Shown here: positions 27,164 through 33,899 of the stretch, one piece after another
Numbering within the stretch: the first letter of the stretch is position 1
Layout: each line of letters starts with the position of its first letter
From: Segniliparus rugosus ATCC BAA-974
GTDB lineage: Bacteria; Actinomycetota; Actinomycetes; Mycobacteriales; Mycobacteriaceae
Reading direction: 5' to 3'
Length of the DNA: 64,000 bases
Assembly (NCBI RefSeq): GCF_000185725.2
Contig: NZ_KI391954.1
Span: forward strand, 1,212,185 to 1,276,184
Program-made: the position numbers and the translations under genes
The notes under the pieces: generated by a model
What the model was told of the DNA's origin: nothing
The model's database searches: none
The model's input: the letters and a program-made list of their open reading frames with translations, nothing else

Positions 27164-28603
27164 CTAGCTCTTGACTTCGGAGCCGTCCCCGGACCAGAGG
27201 GTGTGCCATTTGCCCTCGTCGTCGATACGGGCATAGGTGTGCGAGCCGAAGTAGTCGCGCAGCCCCTGGATGAGGGCGGCGGGCAGCCGCTTGGCGCGCA
27301 GGCCGTCGTAGTAGGCGAGTGTCGAGGAGAACGCGGGAACGGGCACGCCGAGCCCGATGGCCGTGGCCACGACTTTCCGCCACGAGCCGAGCGCCTTGGC
27401 GACCGCTTCCTCGAAGTAGGGGGCGACGAGGAGGTTCGGCAGGTCGGGCTGGGCGTCGTAGGCCTGCTTGATGTCGTTGAGGAACCCGGCCCGGATGATG
27501 CAGCCGCCACGCCAGATGGTCGCGAGGTCGCCGGGCTTGATGTTCCAGTTGTACTCGTCGCTGCCCGCTTTGATCTGGTCGAAGCCCTGGGCGTAGGAGA
27601 CGATCTTCGAGGCGAAGAGCGCCTGGCGGACGTCTTCCACGAACCCGTCGAGGTTCGGCTTCTCGGCGAGGTCGCCGGACGGCAGGCCTGCGGCCGCCTT
27701 GCGCTGCGCGCGGGATCCGGAGAGCGCGCGGGCGAAGACGGCCTCTGCGATGCCGGTGACCGGGACGCCCAGTTCGAGGGCGGACTGGACGGTCCAGCGC
27801 CCGGTGCCCTTCTGCTCGGCCTCGTCCACGATCACGTCCACCAGAGGCTTGCCGGTGCGCGGGTCCTTGTGGCTGAGCACTTCGGCGGTGATCTCGATCA
27901 GGTAGCTTTCGAGCTCGGTCGTGTTCCAGCCGCGGAAGATGTCGGCGATCTCGTCGGCCGACAGGCCGGCCACGTCCTTGAGCAGTTGGTAGGCCTCGGC
28001 GATGAGCTGCATGTCGGAGTACTCGATGCCGTTGTGCACCATCTTCACGAAGTGGCCTGCGCCGTCCGGGCCGATGTGGGTGCAGCAGGGGACGCCGTCG
28101 ACGTGCGCGGAGATGGACTCCAGCAGCGGGCCGAGGGATTCGTAGGACTCGGCGGGGCCGCCGGGCATGATCGACGGGCCTTCGAGCGCGCCGACCTCGC
28201 CGCCGGAGACCCCCATGCCGACGAAGTGCAGCCCGCGCTCGCGCAGGGACGCCTCGCGGCGAATGGTGTCAGTGAAGAGCGAGTTCCCGCCGTCGATGAT
28301 GATGTCGCCCGGCTCCATCTCGGCGGCCAGCTGCTCGATCACGGCGTCAGTGGCCGCGCCGGCCTGGACCATGATGAGCGCGCGGCGCGGACGCTCCAGC
28401 GCGTCGAGGAACTCGCGGATGGTCTCGGTGCGCACGAACGAGCCTTCCGAGCCGTGGGCTTCCAGGAGGGCGTCGGTGCGTCCGGCGCTACGGTTGTGGA
28501 GGGCGACGGTGTGGCCGTGCCGGGCGAGGTTGCGCGCGAGGTTGGCTCCCATCACGCCGAGGCCGGTGACTCCGATTTGTGCTGTGCCGGTAGGAATGCT
28601 CAC
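27164..28603 (-). CDS. gnd: 6-phosphogluconate dehydrogenase, decarboxylating
   Basis: A 479-residue pentose-phosphate-pathway enzyme that converts 6-phosphogluconate to ribulose 5-phosphate, CO2 and NADPH. The N-terminal Rossmann motif is IGVTGLGVMGANLARNLA with HNRSAGRTDAL next, consistent with NADP. Substrate residues lie in GMGVSGGEVGALEGPSIMPG and GHFVKMVHNGIEYSDMQLI (catalytic Lys and Glu regions), and the C-terminal tail is HTYARIDDEGKWHTLW. Start: GTG at 28603, 6 nt after TAGGGT, with no Shine-Dalgarno sequence; GTG at 28606 is the alternative. It corresponds to Rv1844c. Its 3' end is duplicated downstream. Confidence 0.95.
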   Translation of the reverse strand: MSIPTGTAQIGVTGLGVMGANLARNLARHGHTVALHNRSAGRTDALLEAHGSEGSFVRTETIREFLDALERPRRALIMVQAGAATDAVIEQLAAEMEPGDIIIDGGNSLFTDTIRREASLRERGLHFVGMGVSGGEVGALEGPSIMPGGPAESYESLGPLLESISAHVDGVPCCTHIGPDGAGHFVKMVHNGIEYSDMQLIAEAYQLLKDVAGLSADEIADIFRGWNTTELESYLIEITAEVLSHKDPRTGKPLVDVIVDEAEQKGTGRWTVQSALELGVPVTGIAEAVFARALSGSRAQRKAAAGLPSGDLAEKPNLDGFVEDVRQALFASKIVSYAQGFDQIKAGSDEYNWNIKPGDLATIWRGGCIIRAGFLNDIKQAYDAQPDLPNLLVAPYFEEAVAKALGSWRKVVATAIGLGVPVPAFSSTLAYYDGLRAKRLPAALIQGLRDYFGSHTYARIDDEGKWHTLWSGDGSEVKS

Positions 28604-28693
28604 CACTTCACCCTAGCGCGTTTGCGCGAGATCGGCTCTGTGAGGGCGATCTACTTTCGTCGCCCCGGCGAGCGGAGAAGCCCCCTGTGCTGA

Positions 28694-29632
28694 TCAACGC
28701 AGGAGGCGGGAGAGTTCGGTGAGCCACGGGACCGCGAGAGCGATGGTCGGGACGATCAGGATGACCGACGCGGCGAGATAGGCCGAGGCGGCGATCAAGG
28801 GGGAGCGCTCCGAGCGGCAGAGCCGGTGGACCCTGGCGAGGGTGAACTCGCCGCCCGCCGCGATGGCTCCTGCGGGGGCCGAGGTGTCGGCGAGCGCCAC
28901 GAGAGCGCGGGCGACCGGAGCGGCCCCGACCGCCGACCGGGCGTGGTCGTCGGCCAGCATCTCCACGAGCATGCGGACGCTGGTCAGCGCGGCCTGGGAC
29001 CGGACGAGGCGGGGGAACGCCTCGTAGATCGCGGTGAACGCCTCCAAGATGAGGTCGTGGCGGGCTCGCAGATGCGCCCGCTCGTGGCTGATCACCGCTT
29101 CGAGCTCGCTCGGCGCGAGCGAGTCCACCGTCCCGTGGCTGATCACCAGCCGATGCCGCAGGCCCGGCAGGCAGTACGCGAACCGCTCCTCGGCGGCGAG
29201 CAGGCGCAGGTCTTCCTCCGCGTGCTCGGGGATCCGCCGGTCGCTGGTCAAAAGGTCCACGAGCATGCGGTGGTGGGCGCGGCGGGCCCGCAACGCGACC
29301 GCGAGGCGCACGGCGGAGTAGCTCAGACGCGCCCCGACGAGGAGCGTCAGCGCGAAGACGGCGACGCAGAAGAGCCACATCGGCACGCCCAGCCTCGCGA
29401 GCTGGGCGTGGACGTCCTGGGTCGGGCGGCCGTCGGGGCCGGGGAGGAGCAGTCGGCTCGCGATGGCGAGCCCGCAGCTGAACGCGGAGAACACAGCGGC
29501 GACTGCGACGGCTTGCCAGAGCACGAGCGCGGCGCGGGGAGCCCGTTGCGGCCATTCCGAGGCTCCGAGCCATGCGGGGATCGGCCCTGCGAGCAGGAGG
29601 GCGAGCACCCCGAACGCGACGGCTGTCGTCAC
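28694..29632 (-). CDS. M56 family membrane metallopeptidase (BlaR1-like)
   Basis: A 312-residue membrane protein with four or more hydrophobic segments (AVAFGVLALLLAGPIPAWL, ALVLWQAVAVAAVFSAFSCG, LFCVAVFALTLLVGA and a C-terminal YLAASVILIVPTIALAVPWL). The zinc-protease motif H-E-x-x-H is in AVISHERAHLRARHD (about residue 178). It corresponds to Rv1845c. BlaR1-type proteins cleave or inactivate the BlaI repressor after a cell-wall signal; no penicillin-sensing domain is present here, as in mycobacteria. The GTG start at 29632 overlaps the blaI stop by 4 nt (GTGA). Confidence 0.88.
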   Translation of the reverse strand: MTTAVAFGVLALLLAGPIPAWLGASEWPQRAPRAALVLWQAVAVAAVFSAFSCGLAIASRLLLPGPDGRPTQDVHAQLARLGVPMWLFCVAVFALTLLVGARLSYSAVRLAVALRARRAHHRMLVDLLTSDRRIPEHAEEDLRLLAAEERFAYCLPGLRHRLVISHGTVDSLAPSELEAVISHERAHLRARHDLILEAFTAIYEAFPRLVRSQAALTSVRMLVEMLADDHARSAVGAAPVARALVALADTSAPAGAIAAGGEFTLARVHRLCRSERSPLIAASAYLAASVILIVPTIALAVPWLTELSRLLR

Positions 29633-30030
29633 CGTTCGCCCGCCCCGTTCGCGACCGGAGGGTCGAGCTCTTGTTGCTGGCGCAGCGCCTCCTGCATGGC
29701 GAGCGCCTCGCCGGGGGTCACTTGCCCGATGAACCGGACGAGGGCGGCGGTTCGGACGCTTGAGTCGGGCGCTTGGCCGAGCGCGTCCACGAGCAGCGCG
29801 GCCACCATGTCTTCGCGGGGCTGCGCGGGGGAGTAACGGTGCGCCCGGTCTTCGCGCCGCTGGATGACTAGACGTTTGCGCGCGAGGCGCTGGAGCACGG
29901 TCATGACGGTGGTGTAGGCGAGGTCGCGGTCCGCCGCCAGTTCCTCGTGCACTTGGCGCACGGTTAGCGGCGTGGCCGACGCCCACAGGCGCTCCATCAC
30001 CGCGCGTTCCAAATCACCGAGACCGTTCAT
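29629..30030 (-). CDS. blaI: BlaI/MecI/CopY family repressor
   Basis: A 133-residue winged-helix repressor: GDLERAVMERLWASATPLTV (helix 1), VRQVHEELAADRDLAYTTV and MTVLQRLARKRLVIQRREDR (recognition helix and wing), RYSPAQPREDM, and a C-terminal helical dimerisation part. It corresponds to Rv1846c, which controls blaC and respiratory genes in M. tuberculosis. The start at 30030 gives the family length; TATACT ends 6 nt upstream, so the mRNA is probably leaderless. The palindrome ACTGCAGT just upstream may be its own operator. Confidence 0.92.
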   Translation of the reverse strand: MNGLGDLERAVMERLWASATPLTVRQVHEELAADRDLAYTTVMTVLQRLARKRLVIQRREDRAHRYSPAQPREDMVAALLVDALGQAPDSSVRTAALVRFIGQVTPGEALAMQEALRQQQELDPPVANGAGER

Positions 30031-30042
30031 AACTGCAGTATA
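30031..30042 (-). promoter_or_regulatory. blaI promoter -10 and possible BlaI operator
   Basis: On the minus strand TATACT (30042-30037) is followed by 6 nt and the blaI ATG. The 8-bp palindrome ACTGCAGT (30032-30039) lies across it. Known BlaI operators are built on TACA/TGTA-type half sites, so the operator role is only a suggestion. Confidence 0.5.
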
Positions 30043-30052
30043 TCCTACCCCC

Positions 30053-30082
30053 TTGACAACCAAGGTTAGGCTTACCTATAAT
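30053..30082 (+). promoter_or_regulatory. consensus promoter with embedded IdeR iron box
   Basis: TTGACA (30053-30058) and TATAAT (30077-30082) are perfect -35 and -10 hexamers 18 bp apart. The interval 30061-30079 matches the 19-bp IdeR/DtxR consensus TTAGGTTAGGCTAACCTAA at 15 positions. Bound IdeR-Fe would block both hexamers, so the promoter should fire when iron is scarce. It points away from blaI, toward the short RNA described next. Confidence 0.85.
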
Positions 30083-30088
30083 GGTTGT

Positions 30089-30180
30089 ACCGGACAGAGC
30101 CGAGGGCTGCGGCGAGGTCCGGACCACAAGTTGATGGCCCGCCGCGCTGGTGGTCGGCGGGCCATCAACTTTCTTATTTC
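30089..30180 (+). ncRNA. candidate iron-responsive small RNA, MrsI-like
   Basis: A transcript from the IdeR-box promoter would start near 30089 and stop near 30180, about 90 nt, with no credible ORF. It would fold into a 5' stem (CCGGAC 30090-30095 with GTCCGG 30117-30122, with an inner AGCC/GGCT stem) and a very strong terminator hairpin. In M. tuberculosis the iron-sparing sRNA MrsI is also named ncRv11846, i.e. it lies beside Rv1846c (blaI), exactly this position. MrsI is induced by low iron under IdeR control and down-regulates dispensable iron proteins. Orthology is inferred from position, promoter and size; I did not compare sequences. Confidence 0.75.
30128..30171 (+). terminator. strong intrinsic terminator of the small RNA
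   Basis: AAGTTGATGGCCCGCC (30128-30143) pairs perfectly with GGCGGGCCATCAACTT (30156-30171); a G-C pair at 30144/30155 extends the stem to 17 bp. The bases TTCTTATTTCTT follow on the plus strand. No U-tract follows on the minus strand, so it serves plus-strand transcription. Confidence 0.9.
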
Positions 30181-30194
30181 TTGGTTCCCCTTGG

Positions 30195-30218
30195 CTGGAG
30201 CGCCTCGGCGCTCCAGCT
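30195..30218 (+). terminator. second hairpin behind the small RNA
   Basis: CTGGAGCGCC and GGCGCTCCAG form a perfect 10-bp stem with a TC loop (one further G-C pair outside), followed by TTTGTCGTTTTCT on the plus strand. It looks like a back-up terminator protecting the opposing SDR gene from read-through. Confidence 0.7.
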
Positions 30219-30234
30219 TTGTCGTTTTCTCGGT

Positions 30235-31203
30235 TTACGAGCTGGCCGAGCCGGCTTTCGCCGCAGGCCGGCTCGAGGCCGGGGCGCTCGCGAGATCCGG
30301 GAAGAGCCGGTTGATGAGTCCGCCGAACCGCGCCAGAGCCCATACGCCGAGCTTCTCGGCCCGGTCGACCGAGGCGCCCTTCACGATGAACCGGTTGAGC
30401 GACGGCGCGAGCCTGCTGAAGGCGTAGCTGAGCCAGCCTTCGAAGGTCACAGGGACCACGGCGAGGTCGTAGCGGACCGCGCGCGTGACCGCGCGGGCCA
30501 CCAGGTTGGGGCTGCGCGGGGACAGCGGGAGCCGTTCCATCAGCTCTTGGAGCTTTTTGCCGATCTCTTTGCCCTGCTGGACTATCGTCTCGTCGACGCC
30601 GATGGTCTCGGCGTGCCACCCGATGTTGGTGTTGATCACGCCCGGACAGATGGCGCTCACGCCGACCCCGTGCGGGCGGAACTCCAGCCGCAGGCAGTCG
30701 GAGAGCATCTTCGCCCCGGCCTTGGACACCGAGTACGGCGACATCACCGGGGTCGCGGCGAACGCGGCGGCCGAGCAGATGTTGACGATATGGCCCGAGC
30801 CGCGCTCGACCATCTGCTGGCCGAAGGCCTTGCAGCCGTAGACCATGCCGTTCAGGTTCACGCTCAGCTGGCGCTCCCAGTTCGCCGGCTCAAGGTCGAG
30901 GAACCGGCCGCTGACCAGCATGCCCGCGTTGTTCACGAGCACGTCGGGGATGCCGTAGAGGGCGCGCACGTCGTCCGCGAAGTCGCGCCAGGCGTTCGGG
31001 TCGGTCACGTCCAGCGGCTCGGCGAACGCTTTGCCGCCCGCCTCCTCGATGAGGATGACCGTCTCTTTCGCCGTCTCGGGGTTGATGTCCGAGACGACGA
31101 CGCTGGCCCCTTGCTCGGCGAACCGGCGGGCGATGGAGCGGCCGATGCCGCTGCCCGCGCCGGTGACGACGACGAGGCGGGGTTGCAGTTTGTTGATCTT
31201 CAT
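30235..31203 (-). CDS. SDR family oxidoreductase paired with the monooxygenase
   Basis: A 322-residue short-chain dehydrogenase. The nucleotide loop is VVVTGAGSGIGRSIARRFAE, the NNAG motif is in VLVNNAGMLVSG, catalytic Ser and Y-x-x-x-K lie in CSAAAFAATPVMSPYSVSKAG. The C-terminal 70 residues extend beyond the core and contain a hydrophobic, Pro/Ala-rich tail. It begins 2 nt after the monooxygenase stop and should be co-transcribed. Such SDR/flavin-monooxygenase pairs oxidise alcohols or ketones; the substrate is unknown. The pair sits between blaI and the thioesterase, where M. tuberculosis has no such genes. Confidence 0.85.
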   Translation of the reverse strand: MKINKLQPRLVVVTGAGSGIGRSIARRFAEQGASVVVSDINPETAKETVILIEEAGGKAFAEPLDVTDPNAWRDFADDVRALYGIPDVLVNNAGMLVSGRFLDLEPANWERQLSVNLNGMVYGCKAFGQQMVERGSGHIVNICSAAAFAATPVMSPYSVSKAGAKMLSDCLRLEFRPHGVGVSAICPGVINTNIGWHAETIGVDETIVQQGKEIGKKLQELMERLPLSPRSPNLVARAVTRAVRYDLAVVPVTFEGWLSYAFSRLAPSLNRFIVKGASVDRAEKLGVWALARFGGLINRLFPDLASAPASSRPAAKAGSASS

Positions 31204-31205
31204 GG

Positions 31206-32831
31206 CTATACCTGCTCGCTTCCGGTGCTGTTGGCGGTGGTGTCGACGGTTTCCGCCTTCGGCGCGACGGCCTCGGCGCGCGTTGCGGCGGGGGCGACCG
31301 TCTTGTTGCTGTAGCGGTAGTTGTTCAGCGGGAAGAACCTGTTGTGGTAGTACATCTCGCCGAGCCCGCCCGGTCGGAACGGGGAGTCGCCGTGCTGGTC
31401 GATGTAGTAGGTGTTCGACTTCGCGCAGGTCGGGGAGAGCCACAGGTGGTTCTTGTTGCGCTCGTGCATCTTGTGGAAGTACGCGTCGTGCACCTCCTTC
31501 TTGATCTCGGCCGTGGTGGCCCCGCGTTTCTTGGTCTCGGCGATCACCCGCGCTGCGTGCGCGGTGGTCGACTCGATGAGCCAGTGGTAGGGGCCGAACA
31601 CGTAGCCGTATGGTCCGAGCACCAGGAAGAGGTTCGGGTAGTCGACCATCGTGACGCCCTGGTAGGACTGGTAGCGGTTCTGCTTGAAGAACGTCTTGAG
31701 GTCCTTGCCGCCTCGTCCGGTGACCGGGAACGGCGGCATGTGGTCCCAGATGCTGAACCCGGTGGCGCAGATCAGCACGTCGACCTCGTGCAAGGTGCCG
31801 TCTGCGGTGACCAGGCCCTTCTCGGTGATCTTCTGGATGGAGTCGGTGACCAGGCTGACGTTCGGCCGGTTGAAGGTCTTCAGGTACGTGTTCGACATGG
31901 ACGGGCGCTTGCAGCCGAAGCCGTACGTCGTCGGGATGAGCTTCTCGCGGGTGACCGGGTCGTCGACCTGGGTGCGCATCCACTTGCGGATCCGCCCGGC
32001 GTACCAGTTGGAGCCCGCCTCGATGTACTTCGACGGCAGCTTCCAGATGAAGTCGGGGATGTAGAGGCTGGAGAAGTTCATCAGGTGCCGGATGCCCTTG
32101 GCGAAGCCGGGGAAGCCGAACAGCGCCCGCCAGAAGGCGTTGTAATTCAGGTCCGGCTTGGGCGTGACGTAGATCGGGGTGCGCTGGAAGACGGTGAGGT
32201 GCCCGGCCTTCGGCGCGATCTCCGGGATCATCTGCAGGGCGGTCGCGCCGGTGCCGATGACCGCGATCCGCTTGCCCTCGAGCTGCACGTCGTTGTCCCA
32301 GAGCGCGGTGTGCATCAAGGTGCCGCCGAAGCTGTCGATCCCGTCGATCTCGGGCAGTTTGGGCTGCTCGAGGCCGCCGGTCGCGGCGATCACGTGGCGG
32401 GCGGTGATCTCCTCGCCGGTGTCCAGGGTCGCGCGCCAGAAGTTGTTCTCCTCGTCGAACTTGCCGTCCACGACCATGGTGTTCAGACGGATCTTGCGGC
32501 GCAGGCCGTAGCTGTCGACCAGTTCGTTGGCGTACTGCTCCAGTTCGGCCCCCGGCGTGAAGAACTTCGACCAGGTCGTGCGCTGCTCGTAGGAGAAGCT
32601 GTAGATGAAGGTGGGGATGTCCACCGCGACGCCGGGGTACTTGTTCGCGTGCCAGGTCCCGCCGACGGCCCCCCATTTCTCGACGATGATGAAGTCGTCG
32701 ATCAGCTTGCGCTTGAGTTCGATCGCGGCCCCGATGCCGCCGAACCCGGCTCCGATGATCAGCACCTCGTGGTCGGGCTGCGCCCCTTTGTCTGGGCCGG
32801 TGGTCTGCGCTCGTGTGCTTGTGGCGGTCAC
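31206..32831 (-). CDS. flavin-dependent Baeyer-Villiger type monooxygenase
   Basis: A 541-residue FAD/NADPH monooxygenase. The FAD loop is EVLIIGAGFGGIGAAIEL, the Baeyer-Villiger fingerprint F-x-G-x-x-x-H-x-x-x-W-D is present as FGGTLMHTALWD, and the NADPH loop is IAVIGTGATALQMIP. The late ATG motif region is VLICATGFSIWDHMP. It inserts one oxygen into a ketone, or oxidises N/S atoms. The start is uncertain: GTG at 32831 gives a typical N-terminus, whereas ATG at 32888 would add a PTPHHPTPHH stretch from a 15-bp tandem repeat. Regulation probably acts through the inverted repeat at 32932-32948. Confidence 0.87.
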   Translation of the reverse strand: MTATSTRAQTTGPDKGAQPDHEVLIIGAGFGGIGAAIELKRKLIDDFIIVEKWGAVGGTWHANKYPGVAVDIPTFIYSFSYEQRTTWSKFFTPGAELEQYANELVDSYGLRRKIRLNTMVVDGKFDEENNFWRATLDTGEEITARHVIAATGGLEQPKLPEIDGIDSFGGTLMHTALWDNDVQLEGKRIAVIGTGATALQMIPEIAPKAGHLTVFQRTPIYVTPKPDLNYNAFWRALFGFPGFAKGIRHLMNFSSLYIPDFIWKLPSKYIEAGSNWYAGRIRKWMRTQVDDPVTREKLIPTTYGFGCKRPSMSNTYLKTFNRPNVSLVTDSIQKITEKGLVTADGTLHEVDVLICATGFSIWDHMPPFPVTGRGGKDLKTFFKQNRYQSYQGVTMVDYPNLFLVLGPYGYVFGPYHWLIESTTAHAARVIAETKKRGATTAEIKKEVHDAYFHKMHERNKNHLWLSPTCAKSNTYYIDQHGDSPFRPGGLGEMYYHNRFFPLNNYRYSNKTVAPAATRAEAVAPKAETVDTTANSTGSEQV

Positions 32832-32850
32832 TGCTTCTCGCTTTCTCAAA

Positions 32851-32880
32851 TGATGTGGTGTCGGGTGATGTGGTGTCGGG
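32851..32880 (+). repeat. 15-bp perfect tandem repeat in the monooxygenase leader
   Basis: TGATGTGGTGTCGGG occurs twice head to tail, between the two candidate starts of the monooxygenase gene. If ATG 32888 is used it encodes PTPHH twice; otherwise it lies in the untranslated leader. Confidence 0.9.
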
Positions 32881-32931
32881 CCGGTCATACCCTCTCGGCA
32901 CTCGCGCCGAGGATTCGTGTCGCAAAACACA

Positions 32932-32948
32932 TGATACTGACTGTATCA
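32932..32948. promoter_or_regulatory. operator-like inverted repeat between monooxygenase and thioesterase genes
   Basis: TGATAC-TGACT-GTATCA is a perfect 6-bp inverted repeat with a 5-bp spacer, flanked by CACA and TGTG elements that extend the symmetry. On the minus strand TATCAT (32936-32931) would be a -10 hexamer for the monooxygenase. This is the usual geometry of a TetR-type operator; no regulator gene is adjacent. Confidence 0.55.
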
Positions 32949-33008
32949 GATATGTGGCGAGATCGGGCGTCGAAGTCGGCTTCGGCCGGTGTGGCTAGGA
33001 TGGCCGGC

Positions 33009-33452
33009 ATGGCCGACATCGATCCGAGCGTGGACGCGAGCGTGGTGGAAGCGCTTCAGATCAATAACCAGACGGGGTTCAACAAAATCCTTGGCCTGCG
33101 CTACGGCGAGGTGCGCGGGGACCTGGTGACCGCGGAGCTGGACGTGGCCGAGGAGCATCTGCAACCGCAGGGCATCGTGCACGGCGGGGTCTACGCGGCC
33201 GTGGTTGAGACGTTGCCGAGCGTGGGCGGCACGGTGTGGCTCGCGGGCAAGGGCTATTGCGTCGGCGTCCACAACGCCACCGACTTCCTGCGCCCGGCCC
33301 GTCCCGGAACGACGCTGCGCGCCACGGCGGCCCCGGTGCACCAGGGCCGCAGCCAGCAGCTGTGGCGGGTCGAGATCGTGAACGACCAGGACAAACTCGT
33401 GGCGGTCGGGGAGCTGCGGGTGCACAACATCTACGGCGGGGCGGGCGACTGA
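33009..33452 (+). CDS. PaaI/hotdog-fold thioesterase, Rv1847-like
   Basis: A 147-residue hotdog-fold acyl-CoA thioesterase. Typical blocks are [19 protein letters not shown], then [20 protein letters not shown] with the conserved [21 protein letters not shown] and [20 protein letters not shown]. The start at 33009 follows TAGGAT by 7 nt; the ATG at 33000 lies inside that hexamer. It corresponds to Rv1847, which also precedes the urease genes. ureA begins on the last base of its stop codon, so the two are translationally linked. Confidence 0.9.
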   Translation: MADIDPSVDASVVEALQINNQTGFNKILGLRYGEVRGDLVTAELDVAEEHLQPQGIVHGGVYAAVVETLPSVGGTVWLAGKGYCVGVHNATDFLRPARPGTTLRATAAPVHQGRSQQLWRVEIVNDQDKLVAVGELRVHNIYGGAGD

Positions 33453-33754
33453 TGCGGCTGACCCCGCACGAGCAGGAGCGTTTGCTGCTCTCGTACGCCG
33501 CCGAGCTGGCTCGGCGGCGGAAGGCCCGAGGGCTCAAGCTCAACCACCCCGAGGCGGTGGCGATCATTTCGGACCACGTCTTGGAGGGGGCGAGGGACGG
33601 GCGCACGGTCGCGGAGCTCATGGATTCCGGGCGGAGCCTGCTCTCGCGGGAGGACGTGATGGAAGGGGTGCCGGAGATGCTGCACGACGTGCAGGTCGAG
33701 GCGACTTTCCCGGACGGGACCAAGCTTGTGACCGTGCACCACCCGATCGGGTGA
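33452..33754 (+). CDS. ureA: urease gamma subunit
   Basis: A complete 100-residue Ure[41 protein letters not shown], then [24 protein letters not shown] and [17 protein letters not shown]. It forms the (alpha-beta-gamma)3 urease with UreB and UreC. It starts in overlap with the thioesterase stop. Unusually, ureB does not follow: an iron-type promoter and two ABC transporter genes (3.6 kb) intervene, so subunit co-translation is broken here. Confidence 0.97.
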   Translation: MRLTPHEQERLLLSYAAELARRRKARGLKLNHPEAVAIISDHVLEGARDGRTVAELMDSGRSLLSREDVMEGVPEMLHDVQVEATFPDGTKLVTVHHPIG

Positions 33755-33797
33755 CGCGCCGGGCGCGCCTCGGCCGGAGCCTGTCCGCAGTAATTAC

Positions 33798-33816
33798 GTA
33801 GGGCAGGCTATCCTAT
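33798..33816 (+). promoter_or_regulatory. IdeR-like iron box upstream of the ABC exporter pair
   Basis: The 19 bp here match the IdeR consensus TTAGGTTAGGCTAACCTAA at 14 positions; the core reads AGGCTATCCTA. It lies about 85-100 bp before the ABC gene start, in the ureA-ABC gap. Together with the box at 30061-30079 it suggests control by iron. Confidence 0.6.
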
Positions 33817-33899
33817 CTCTCTAAGTCTCGTGGCGTTTCCCGGCGGCTCTCGCCGGAATCGCGCGTCCCCGAGAGCTGGAGCGAAGGGAAAGAGCTGAT

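Noticed and set aside
30134..30234. ATG at 30134 opening a reading frame inside the small RNA
   Set aside because: The ATG lies in the terminator stem, has no ribosome-binding site, and the frame runs antisense through the SDR gene.
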